Below, piece by piece: positions 11,903-23,800 of a DNA stretch of 64,000 nucleotides. Where the stretch lies: assembly GCA_030544215.1 (NCBI GenBank), contig JARZZO010000001.1, forward strand, positions 68,846,456-68,910,455, given 5' to 3'. Positions within the stretch are counted from its first letter, which is position 1. Each line of letters opens with the position of its first letter. A model generated the notes under the pieces. That model made no database searches. It worked only from the letters and a program-made list of their open reading frames with translations, and was not told the origin of the DNA. Source of the DNA: Zantedeschia hybrid cultivar. Lineage: Eukaryota; Streptophyta; Magnoliopsida; Alismatales; Araceae. The position numbers were made by a program, and so were the translations under genes.

Positions 11903-12905
11903 AAGTTTTATCGTCTAATCATAATTAGAACCTACTAAAATTAATTATATCAGATCATTAATTCAATCATAAAGATGCAATGGGGGTCAAAGTGATGAAG
12001 TTTCAAACATGTGATTTAGGAAAATGGAAAATTTAGTCTTACAAAATTAGAAGAGAGACAAATGAATTAGAATAAAACATTTTATATTTAATAATAATTT
12101 GTCTACATCCGTTAGTCTTGTGATTAAAAGTGTATCGAGATGTAAAGGATGAAGTCTGGATAATAGATCTCATCTCATGTTGGCTGGGTGTTCGTTTTGA
12201 GTTATTATTTAGTGTGTTGAAAAATAATAATACATCATAACATATAATATATTTATATATTCAATATTTATGACATAAATATTAAATATCTATATACTAA
12301 ACATTGTTAGTTATCATATTAAATTTGGTTTTCAAGTTTCATTCTAAAATCATTATAAACTAAAATTAAGAAATCACATAACTGGTGTGTTAAAATAAAA
12401 AAAAATCATTATAAACTCAAGAATGACTACGGTGTAAAAAATGAAAATTTTTAGGACTCATTCTTCTTTTGGTCAAGTAGGTTAAGTATTTATAATGTCT
12501 CTGAATCGGAAAAGTTTCGAATCTCACAAAATTCTTCATATGAGAGATATTTTTCTTATCAAATGTCATTATTCTGATGACTGTTCAAAAACAATTCCAA
12601 CATTGAAGACAGTAATCTTACGGGTCAGGCCCCCATAAGTGGAGACATGCACTTAGTGGAAGATAAATCCATGGCCTTCGAAGTGAAGAAACCGTAGGAT
12701 ACCAATTGAATGATGCCCAATTAATTCTGAACTTTATTATTTAGACTAAAATATGCTTCTACTCATGTGGTCTAAGGCTATATTTTGGAGGCATCATTTA
12801 ATAATACATAATTAAATATACCATCTTCTGGCCCGTATAGATAGAAACATGTTTTGATCTAAAGGATATCATCTCGCTCTCTGGCATGTACAGTCTCAAC
12901 GGTTA
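11900..12905. other. AT-rich spacer, nothing recognised
   Basis: Upstream of Derlin and before the retroposon. It has no gene and no clear element boundary; some words resemble the AT-rich repeat seen at 55130-56300. Confidence 0.45.
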
Positions 12906-12922
12906 TCCATTCATGCCCTTCC

Positions 12923-13918
12923 TTTTTTTTTTTTTGGTCTAAAACGGGTACTGGCTAAGTACATAAAGAGGAAACATACCCCACCGATAAGAGCGGAAGA
13001 ACACGTTAGAAAAGGAGTACAACACGGTGGGCATGGAGGAGATAAGCTCAAACAAGCAAGCTGGGTACAACCAGCAGATACTGTTCCAACCTAGGCTAAA
13101 GACCAGCGGGTCTTTCATACCACAGGAGCTATGGATGAAGTCCGATTGGAAATCGATGTCGTCAGAGAAGGCTTCGAGGTGGCATCCACAGAGAGCCACA
13201 GAACCTTGCTTGTCGACCTCAACGCAGATTAGATCGGCTCCACTCGCAACGAATACTACATCACGAGCTCGGCAGCAAACAGGATGGAGAGAGGCTCGGA
13301 TGAACATTCCCATATAAGAGAAATGTGGTGTTGCACAGAAGCACGAGCGTCTCGAAGGGGATATCTGCTTCCAGTTATGAGTTTTCTTGGAGATTCCTGT
13401 GGATAACATCCCCAAAGGCCGGACTGCAAGTCGAACACTATCGACAAATCAGATATGCAAATACGAAGGGGCACCAGAACCAACGGGGAGAGAGAACCAA
13501 TGAAGGGTGGATTGAACAAGGGAAACATATAATAGTAGGAAGACATCACAGCGAGGAGGGAGGAGAGAGTAGGTAGACCTAAAAGCCGCAGCCGAACCAG
13601 TGAGACCCAAGAGGGTTACTGGAGGGACAAAGACTGCCCTATAAGGATAAGAATAGTAAAGATCTCCCCCGAAGGAGGAACAAAACCAGGCAAGAAACTT
13701 ACCTGAAGACGAAACCTCCCTAACAGGGAGAGACCTCCTCCCGATCGAGAGAGAAAATGAAGGAGGGATGGAAACGGGGAGTGGGAGGGGGAGGGATCCC
13801 ACCGAGGGGGAGGCCCCTCCCCTCCAACGGCAGCTCGAGAGAGGAGGACCTTCTGTAGGATGCTTCGAGAGATACTCCAACATTGGATTGCGTTACAGGA
13901 GAACTCTTGAGTTGGAGT
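12923..13918 (-). mobile_element. Poly(A) retroposon (non-autonomous LINE-mobilised sequence)
   Basis: Both flanks carry the same 17 bp, tccattcatgcccttcc (12906-12922 and 13919-13935). The inserted strand ends in a 13-nt poly(A) tail, seen as T at 12923-12935. This is the signature of target-primed reverse transcription. The insert is about 1 kb. It contains a 158-codon open frame (12939-13415, minus) that runs to the tail, but I recognise no reverse transcriptase or other domain. It may be a LINE 3' fragment, a non-autonomous derivative, or a copied transcript of unknown origin. Confidence 0.8.
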
Positions 13919-14116
13919 TCCATTCATGCCCTTCCCGATGTGGTCAAGCTTTCTAACTCAAAATTTCAACTGAGAACTTTATGAAATGATTCCTACACTA
14001 ACCTTTTTCAAATTTCTTATATTTATCCCAACATTTTCACTTCAGTATCATCTCCACGTAAAACTTGCACGGTGATCTGTTTTCGAAGGGTGAGAAAAAT
14101 GTTACCTATATTTGAA

Positions 14117-14586
14117 GAGTAATACTTGCTGCAATGGTATGCATTGTAATGTACGGCACAACAGTCCAGACCGTCCAAAAGGTTAGGGGGCGGTTTGGGA
14201 GGGTTTTCATTTATTTATTTTTTGTTGGATTTTTTTAATTTTTTTGAAGCATCTGATCAAAAATTTGAAGGTATATCCGAATTGTTCCGATCGGCACCGA
14301 TCCGAATGTATATTTTTTTCAAAAAAAAACATATTGCACGTAAATCAAAATTTGTGTCTAATTGTTTTTTGAAAAAAAATACATTTGTGTCGGAGCTTAG
14401 CCAAACAATTCGGATGTACTTTCAGATTTTTAATCGGACACTCTAAAAAAATTAAAAAAAATTGACAAAAAAAAAACCCGCTCCCTAAATTTTTGGATGA
14501 ATTGCTGTACAGATCGGACGACTGCTGTGCCATGTATTACAATCTACGTTAAATTATAGGATTGTAACAATTATTACTCATTACTA
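14117..14586. mobile_element. Mutator-type MITE
   Basis: The left end reads GAGTAATACTTGCTGCAATG and the right arm carries the inverse ATTATTACTC. The flanks atatttgaa (14108-14116) and atatctgaa (14587-14595) match at eight of nine positions, the Mutator target size. The interior is related to the element at 34681-35186. It lies about 280 bp upstream of the ENOD93 start codon. Confidence 0.7.
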
Positions 14587-14861
14587 ATATCTGAAACGCC
14601 CGGGCGGCTTGTCTGAAACAGAAACCACCCCTCCTGAAGCTGGTGCTCTGCTCCCGGCCAATAAAACGAAGGATATGTTCAAAGAATGACGAGGGTCCAG
14701 TAGGCCACGGCGCAGCGGGCGCGCGCATGAGAAAGCCGGGTCACAGTTTGGCTTCTCTCTGTTGGGCATTTCTGCTGCTGCTCTCTCTAACTGGAAGGTG
14801 AAGAAGCGCTAGACAGAGAGAGAGGAGGAAGCGTTCCGGAGCAGGAGGAGCAGAAGAACGG

Positions 14862-17800
14862 ATGGGGATTCCATCGGAGCTTAGAGACGCATGGGCGAGC
14901 AGAAGGTGCCCGAGGCAGCCCCCCTTGATCGCGTCTCCCAGCGAACCACAGGTCTCCGCCTCCGATAGCGCCGTAAAAGGTGAGCAGCCATTTCTACTGA
15001 TGCCCCTCTGGATCCCCCCCCACAGCGTAGTTTTTTCGCAATTTTCCTTCGATTTCCCGGAAAAGGAGGCATTTTGATGGCAACCCGTTCTTGTTCTGCC
15101 CTTTCCGCGTCTCTCCCTTCTCGATTGCCCGCCGAAGTTTGATCGCGAATGGTCGTCACGATCGAATTTCTTCTTTTGTTCAAATGTTCTGTCGATTAAT
15201 GCTGATCCTTAATTTATTAGACTGACAGTTCCTTAATTCCTCTTTTGGAATTTTGTACTAGAAGGTTCAGATTGGGAGTTGTGATGTTGGTCCTTATGAT
15301 TTTTAGTCATTAACAAAAACTAGTGAGCTTCATGTTATCGAATCTCGGTTTGATTAACCACTTTTGGACATCTTTATCTAAGGAGTAGTTGAGGAAACTT
15401 TTAGTTGGAAGTCTGGTTTCCACCTTCAACATTTAGGACGTGTTTGGCAAAACTTCTACTTGGAAGCCACTTTTGGCTTCCACTTCTCATATAGAATGAC
15501 TTGAAGGAGAGAGATTATGACTAATTTCGGTTTGTTGTCAAAGTCAACTCTTTCAGAACAACCTCACTTTTTCTCCAATCTTTGAAACTTCACCTTGTAG
15601 CTTTGGCGACAACTAAAATACTACATAAATAGTTTGCAAAATCCAAGTGCTTCCACAAAAAATAATTAAATAGAAGTGTAAAAGTGCTTCCTTGGCGCAG
15701 CTTCCATTTGGAAGCACTTTTATACTTCCATTAGTTATTTTTTGTGGAAGCACTTGGGTCTTGGAAGCCATTTGTGTATTATTTTATGGGCGTGTTTGGC
15801 AAAACTTCTACTTGAAAGCCATGTTTGCCTTCCAATTCTCACATAGAATGACCTGAGGGAGGGAGATTATTACTAACTTCGGTTTATTACAAAAGTCAAC
15901 TCTTTCTTAACAACCTCATTCTCCAATCTTGGAAGCTTCACCTTGTAGCTTTGGTTGGAAGCCAAAACACAAGTAAAATACTACATAAGTGGCTTTCAAG
16001 ATGCAAGTGCTTCCACAAAATAACTAAATGGAAGTGTAAAAGTGTTTCCAAATGAAAGCTGCGCCAAACACAGCCCACTTGTGTTTTGGCTTCCAACCAA
16101 AAACTACAAGGTGAAGCGTCCAAGATTGGAGGGAGTTTGTTATGAAAGAGTTGACTTTCTAACAAATCAAAATTAGTAATAATCTATCTCCATCAAGTCA
16201 TTCTATGTGAGAAATGGAAGTAAAAAATGGCTTTCAAGTAGAAGTTTTCCCAAACCCGCCCTTAAAAAGAACTAATTTTGTGTAGTTGTAAAAGGTTGAA
16301 CCTTCCTTGACAACTGTATTTTTGTCCCAGTCTAAGAAGCTCCAATTTTGAGCTTTTGGTTGGACGACAAAATACAACCAAAATACTACATAACTGGCTT
16401 CAGTATAAGTGCTCTCAATTGAAAGCTATGCCAAACATGGTCAATCCTGCTGGAAGATATTTCTTGCTGGTTTTGCTAATTTCCTGTGATCTTTTCTGTG
16501 CTAGATGCTGTCGTCGAAGGGTTCAAAACAGCTTGCATTGCGGGTGCTGTCACAGCAGTGCCGACAGTAATGTCCATTTTCTCCTTTCATGTTCATATTC
16601 TATTGTTTTTAGGTTCTGTTTGTCACTTGTGAGATTTTCTGGCTCCATGGTTGCTTGAGTTTCAGAGTGTTTGGTTATTTTCTTCTCTATTTTAGAGATA
16701 GGCTTCGTCTCAATGTCTTGACCTTGGATTTCTAATGGACTAAGAAGGTTCCTATGAATAAGTCAAATTCATTTTCTGATGACAGCTTCTTCTATTTTGT
16801 TCCCTGATTGTTGTGCTTTCAGTTAGTTGGTTGCCGTGTTATTCCTTGGGCCAAAGCTAACCTGAACTACACAGCACAAGCATTGATCATATCAGCAGGT
16901 ACTCTTTATTTTTTTTCTTTAGTATTAACTTGCATGAGAAGCCTTTTTTTTTCAATTTATTTTGAAAATCAGTTTAAATGTTGACTTATTTAATAACTAG
17001 ATTTCTTGGCAACTCAAGTAGCAATATCGCCTTGGCACACGTTTGGGCAATTTATGATATCGTTGATTTTTGTTTTGGGATGTTGTCTTTACCACATAAG
17101 TCTCGGAAAAGTTTGTGTTTAGAAATTTGCTAAACAAATATTGCAAGATGCACTTGTGGGGAAAGGAGAGGTATGTAATTGGAATTGTTAGTGCACTTTG
17201 CTATGCATAAAGACCATTTTATTTTAATCAGGAGATCAGCTTTTGGAGATCAGAAGCACTCACAGGAACATGTGGAAGAGTGTGATTGGGGTTATTGTTT
17301 TGATGGGTCAAGAATTTTTCCGTTTTTTTTTTTTTAATCTTAGTAAGCAAAAGAATTTTTAAACTAGAATGTGGCATGTAGCAAAATGAAGACTGGAATA
17401 AGTGCCGTGTGGAAGAGAATGATGGGAGGAGGAGGGGTATTGGGCACATTAGAGAAAAGAGCATGGGTTTGGGGGAAGGTTGGTTGGAGGTGATGGTAGT
17501 TATTTGATGGGGGTAAGGATCTATTAGACTCCTGCATTTGTGGCATTGCATACTAGTGCATACATATTTTTAGATTTACTCATTGACATAAGGAAACTCA
17601 TAGTTTTACACTACACCTTTCTAGGAGACATATGGACAACCCTTTGATGAGGAGGCCCTTCCAATATCTTTGTTTATAGTTATGTCCATTTTACACTTTT
17701 CTTTTTAATCTTTTTGATCTTACTGTTACTTTGCAATAGGTTTTAAATTTATGCGGGGAAAACTATGCAGACTTTACAAATGCATGGAAACTTGGTGAAA

Positions 17801-18531
17801 TTTGGTTTATGTTTGTTTGAACTTGCAACGTTTATTGTAAACTTTCTACTTGGTCATTTGGAGCTTTCAGCTATTCTCACTTCTCATAATCTTGTGTCAG
17901 CCATGACAAACTTTCTTTTAGCTTTTCTTTTACTTATTATGGTGACAGAGTTTGGACATCGAAGTTTGATGAAGTTTTTAAAGTTTTGATTCATGTCTAC
18001 TCTTCTGAAAATATGCTCATCTACCAAGAAAACTTCTGATAATATGCTTACCTACCAAGTGGCATGGAAACTTGCTGTTATTACTTCCTAGAGACAAAGC
18101 ACATACCAGCATGCAGCTACTGTGAGAGTGGGTATGGTAAAATATCAAAGTGGTGTGCCACCCAGAGCAGGAGAAAGGCTTAGTCTGGAAACCCCATATC
18201 AACATGCTACAGACAAGGTGGCTTGATCTTGTGATTTTGCAAAGCACAATGGAGTGCATGACTGATTTAACACTGCTTTGGACATTAGTGTATATTTGCA
18301 AATTGTTCATCTTTTTGGGGAAAAATTAGTTGACTCATTCAAATTTTCCTGGCCATGTAACTGTGCTCTGAAATTGCAAATGCATATGTAATTCACTTAG
18401 GCTCTTACCACCTTGTTTCTCTCTTTTGTTGGTCAGCTTCCATTGCAGGCTTTTTTATCACTGCGGATAAAACAATCTTAAAGGGTGCTAAGAAAAATTC
18501 TCGTGATAAGCTTGATAAAGTAGCACAATGA
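14862..18531 (+). CDS. ENOD93: Early nodulin 93 (ENOD93) family protein
   Basis: Four exons: 14862-14979, 16505-16566, 16823-16898 and 18437-18531, joining in phase to 116 residues. The donors read AAG|GTGAGC, ACA|GTAATG and CAG|GTACTC, and the acceptors end TAG, CAG and CAG. The protein opens MGIPSELRDAWASRR, followed by a short basic N-terminus with LIASPSE. A hydrophobic alanine-rich stretch from about residue 43 follows, then RVIPWAKANLNYTAQALIIS and AAS..GFFITADKTIL, all signatures of ENOD93. The C-terminus is lysine-rich (KGAKKNSRDKLDKVAQ). The family is a small hydrophobic plant protein, first found in soybean nodules and present in non-legumes; a mitochondrial role has been proposed but cannot be read here. 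A candidate poly(A) signal AATAAA lies at 18746-18751. No TATA box is evident. Introns 1 and 3 are each about 1.5 kb. Confidence 0.92.
15436..16442. mobile_element. Cluster of nested Tourist-like MITEs in ENOD93 intron 1
   Basis: At least three copies or half-copies of one family lie here. The best defined runs about 15787-16261, with ends GGGCGTGTTTGGCAAAACTT and, reversed, GGGCGGGTTTGGGAAAACTT, flanked by TTA. The 3-bp TTA/TAA target is typical of PIF/Harbinger (Tourist) MITEs. Another left end is at 15436 and another right end (CCAAACATGG) at about 16442, so one copy may sit inside another. Related copies lie in A (about 41400-41682) and B (about 44945-45242). Confidence 0.65.
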
Positions 18532-20805
18532 GGATGCTTAATTGCGGTTCTGAGCATGGAATCCATGAAGTCTTCGATGCATGCTTCCGTTGACTGTCAT
18601 TGCCTCCGAGAGACGTCACTGAATCAAATGGTTCCCTTTGATATTTTTCACTCTCATCAATGTACTGTAGTTAAGCTCTTCATGTTTTGCGAGGGAACTG
18701 TGATCCTGTTTTTTGTATCAAAGAGCAGAATATATAATTACCTGCAATAAACGCTAGGTATATAGGTTTTTCTACATGCATCTCCATCTTCTCTTGTTCT
18801 TCCTTCAAGGACATCATCCAATTTTCAGTCCAAGATCCTTAGCTTATTTGTTTTTGTATTTGATGCCCTATTTTGTGGAATGGTATCTTGTCTTTCTTTG
18901 TTGAAAGGACAACAGGGACATGTGATGATTTCTTGTGCCTTTCCAGAAGGGAACCATAAAGTGGTGAAAGGCTTGGCCTACCTTTATCCTTGTTTCTGTT
19001 TAATGTAATATCTTATGATTATGGATTGCATGAGAATATGATTGATCGTTGCGGCACAAAATGGAAGAGAAGTTTTAGAATTTTGATGAGATGATTATGG
19101 TGGAAAATCCTCATGACCGGATGTAATCCTGGTAAGGACAAAGTATGATTGATTGAGGACTAGCATGGAGAGCTGTTACATGCAGAGAGTTAACAACTAA
19201 GGAACGATATTATTTTTTGTGTTCGCATGGAGAGGACATTAAGACCAGTGAATTGCAGCTGTTGATATGCTTGCTCTAAGATAGTGTATTCGACTGGACT
19301 TTGTGAGGGTAAACCAAGGGTAAAGAACTGCTATTTGGAAAAAAGTAAGAAAGTATATCCCATTGTCCAGTATGTCAAGATGTCTTCTTTAACACCCAAA
19401 AAACTAAATCATATACTCATTGAAGAAATTTTTTATGCATGGCAATGTGGTTGATGCAAAATGACTTCTAGATTTGATATTTGAACAAATAAATGCAATT
19501 TAAGTAATTCATTCTCTCCTAAAATATTAAAGTGAAATCAGATTGCTGAGATCTGTCATCTGTTTTTGATGTTGCTTAGTTTTGTTTAACTTGTTTTTAG
19601 CCATCCATTCTTTCTTGTCATTTGTCAGATTTTTTTTTCTTCATATTTTTCCCAATTGTCAAAGATTTCCCTTTGCCTTTAAAACCTTTGCATCTCAATT
19701 ATATGACTTTATTTCCTATGGCAGATTTTGTTTTATCATTTATTAATTTACTATCATATGACCCCATCACGCTAATTCTGGAGTTTCAACGTTTTTCGCA
19801 CGTGTAAAGGGTCTTTCTTTCGGTGGACGTAAAACACTACAAAACCCTATAAAGGGAAATGGTTTTTTATGACATTTACAGTGATTTTTGACACATCAAA
19901 TCAGCTCTTAAAAAGGCCAGGTCACTAATAACTCCCATCTGGAATATACTTTTGAAGGTTGTGGTTTAATGCTGGGGTTAAAGGAAGGATAAATTAACGA
20001 AATGAGGATACGGAACGCCCATGTGGGCAGTTTGAAGGCATCTTCCTCTACATTCCTTCTTGACATTTTTTAACTGGTATTGTTAGTGTTGAAACTTGAA
20101 ATAATGACAAAAATCGCAAACATTTTAACCCGAGAAATCAATTCCATAGGTACCTTTCGATCTGAAGTGAAACATTGGAACATTGGAGTGCTACTACGTA
20201 GTCTTGCGTGACTATATTCTTATAGGGTCTTCTATGATCTTTAGATAAGTGAGAAGCCGATCAATAATTAAACAGTTGTTTCTACTTGCTATCAATGAAC
20301 ATCCCAAGGGGTTGAGTTAATAGAAAGGACAGACCTTGAGCGTTAGAATTACAGTGCAACTGCCCTGATTAAGATACTGTGAAATCATTAATCCGGGCAT
20401 GCTCATTCTATTATTTCTTATGCTTGGCTTGGCCGTGATTTTGTTGTTGTTTAACATTGAAAATAACACCTCAGTACAAGTTGTCCCAGTTCTTCCACAA
20501 TAGCACAAGGACCATATGCCAAGTCAGGTCCGGACGAGACTTTTCCCTTTCCGGCCAAGTTTCTGGATCAGACCTGATACACCAGACTGGCATAGGAGGC
20601 GGTCTACAGAGTTTCACATTCTATTGTTCTTTTGTTTGGACAAGTTGTTTCACATTCTATGTTACTTATTATCAAAGGTGAAGAATGCCTCAAAACATAG
20701 GCCTGTGAACAGTCATGGATATGGAAAAGAATACCTTTAGCCAGTGATTCTAGTTTAAATTACAATCGAGTTACACTATTCATACACCTAAACGTCCACT
20801 TTCTC
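18532..20805. other. Spacer between the ENOD93 and KAE1 3' ends
   Basis: The ENOD93 3' untranslated region (to about 18770) and, on the other strand, the KAE1 3' untranslated region lie at its two ends. The two genes converge. Nothing else was recognised. Confidence 0.6.
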
Positions 20806-23800
20806 TCAGCAATGTCCCAGCGACTGGTCACAAACTGCACTCCCATCGAAATCTTCTGCTTTTGGGAGGCCTTTCTCTCTCCAAATTGCTTCTACCTCGT
20901 CAGTCCGAAATCTCTGGGTAAATGTTGATTCCTCTAGTGGTGTGGTGATCCCGTGTGCATAGGCTAGAAGGCCAGTATATGCTATCATTGCCCCATTGTC
21001 AATACAATATCGATCATCCGTAGCGAATAACCTTCCACCTCTTTCGGAGCACATTATTCTCATCATCTCTTGCAATCGTTCATTACAACCAACGCCACCA
21101 ACAATAAGAACATCCTTCTTGTCGCAGTGTGCCATGGCACGTTCAGTGATCTCCACTAGCATCGCGAATAGAGTCTCCTGCACCCCGCAGCATTCATAGA
21201 AGAGAGGAGGATTCATTAAAGTTTTAAACAAGCATCCAGAACTAAACCCTTCCATGTAGCATTGATAGGTGCAGTTTGTGACTTATTTTTCAAAACATCG
21301 ATCAAATAATGAATAACTTGACCTCTAAGAAGAAACTATAGGAGGGATTTATGTTGCACATACCTGCAAGGAGTAACAGAGATCTGCTGGAGTGCACTCA
21401 TTGTTCTGCAGCTTCTCCACTGCAGTAGCTTCGATATAGCTTAATATCCCACTAAATGAAACATCCATCCCTTTCACGACATAGGGAAGGTCTATGAATT
21501 TTTCACCTTTCTTGGCTAGCTGCACAGAAGAACTAAGGCCATTAGACATCTAAAATGGAAATGGCTGATATGCCCATGCGAAGGACGAAAAGCAAAGTTC
21601 TCAAGTGCGCAGGGCATCCAGAATTCAGGATGCAGCAGCATGAGTCCCAAAATGTGTAAATGTGCTTGTAAATTAGCAGGTCATGTGGCCTGGTCCATTC
21701 AATAGTTCTTAAAATTATGGATACACTCTGTAAGTTGCATAGACAATCTTAGCAAAAGGATAAAGAAATAGAGAAACTTAGCCCCCATAATAACATCTGT
21801 TATGTTATGAAAGCGTTACAAAACTGACTGAGACAGATAAGAAGTTGCTAAATAAAAGACGGACTACAGCCAGATATCTGAGGGTACAGAACCAACAAGT
21901 TGGAAGAGGCATTGGGCAATGCAAGAAAAGAGGACAGGCATTGAGGCATAGCAGGCCGGTTTTCTTGTGCATCAAACAAATCCCTACCACACGGACATCC
22001 AAAATGCTGCACCAACTAGGACAAATTTGAACCAGAATGTTAAATGCATATTTGCACAAGAATGACATTCTGAGTGGAATTGTGGAAAAGGGAAAACCTA
22101 CTTGACTGGGCATCCCAATTCATTCTCCGTTCAACAGTTAGATATCTTATATCCTAAACTTCAGCTTTTATTTAACCACTATCCAAGAAACAATAATTAT
22201 GAACGAGTTAGCACTGTCCACCCAAAAAAGGTGCCCTTATTCCATGTGTAACTAGAAGATCTGCCAATTCACTAAGAAATATTTCCCCTAAATTTTCTTT
22301 TCCTGGTCACACCCCTCTTTCTTTTCTGCTATCATACAACTCACAGGTGGCTCAAAATCATGAGACATCTCATGATAATTTCATTAAGAAGCTCCTAATC
22401 ACATAAAATCCTTTTTTTTTTCTTTTTTGAAAGTCAATGATGCCACAACTTGATTAAAGATCAAAAAAGGAAAACAAGAAAAAAGTGAAGAAAAATATTG
22501 CCCCAAACAAAACAGCTCTCTATACAGGATACACATGGAAGACCCAAGACAAGAAGTTACTGAATCAGCTAGCATCCCCAACATACACAAAAGAGGAGAA
22601 TTTTGGTCGTTCTTCTTCCCTTTTAGTAGCATTCAAGCTTCTACGTATGGGAATTAACAGGCCAATCAGCTTTGTGATTGGCAGGATTGAGTTGGGATAG
22701 TTATCTACTTGGCCTTTTTAACATTTTCAAGGAATTTAATAGATGGAGAGCATGTCAGCATTACAAAATCAACTCAAAACAAATGATAAATGTTGGGCTT
22801 GAGATTCCTTTTCTCATTTTAAGTAAAAAGGTGGAATGTGCCAACAAGAGTTTAAGAGGGGAAAAAAACATAGAGTATGGTCCAAACAAAGAAAGAAATC
22901 AACACTCTAAGCCAAAGAATCAGTCCTCAGTCCAATACATAGTTGTCAAACTCGTCCCAACCCGACCAGGACAGGCCGGGTCACCCCGTTCCAGTGAAAA
23001 AATGGGACAGGGCAGTGTTTATTGTGTCCCAGTTACAATCCCAGTCTGACCCGGCGGTTCCGGCTTGACCCGGACAGTCCTGTTAGATCTTGGCCGGGTT
23101 TGGGTGTTCCGGGCGGATTCTGCAGATGGGGTTATTGAAGGGGTATTTAAGTAAAAAAAGGTATGTAAGAGTTATAATTAGGAACAATATTCATATAATA
23201 GGAGCTAACTTAGAAAAAGTATAGTTTTTTAAACGCCCAAAAGTTCCCCAATCCTAAACTCGTGGAAAAGTAAACACCAGGGATTTCTTGCTCCCAAAGC
23301 CAAGCCCCGGTCAGGCTCCTTTCTCTCTCGCAAAGAACGTGGCTGGCTTCTTCCTCCTACGGCGGGCTCTCTCCCACAGCGTCACAACAAGCTCTTTCCC
23401 ACGGTGACCTCTCTCCCATGGCAAGCTCTCTCCTACAACGAGCTCTCCTATGGTGTCACGGCAACCTCTCTCCCACAGCGATCTCTCCTACGGTGTCACG
23501 GCAACCTCTCTCCCACGGCAAGATTCCAAGCTCTCTTATAGCAGCTGCTCTCCCACGGCAAGGTCCCACAGTTGTCTCGCTCGCACTTTGGATGCTGCTC
23601 ACACGTCGTCTTGCTCGGACAGGTTAGTTGATCTTGTTTTTTTCCCCATTCTCTCTCCCATTGCAGGCTCTGTAACGGTCCGATGTAACTCTTATGATGT
23701 ATTGTCCGCTTTGGGCCAAATCCGCACAACTTTGTCCTCAAAAGACGCCTCACAAGTTATAGATACAAATCTCACATATATAGCCTAGTAACTTTTTTCC

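Noticed and set aside
12939..13415. 158-residue minus-strand protein
   Set aside because: It lies inside a poly(A) retroposon, has no recognised domain and runs to the tail, so it is kept only as part of that element.
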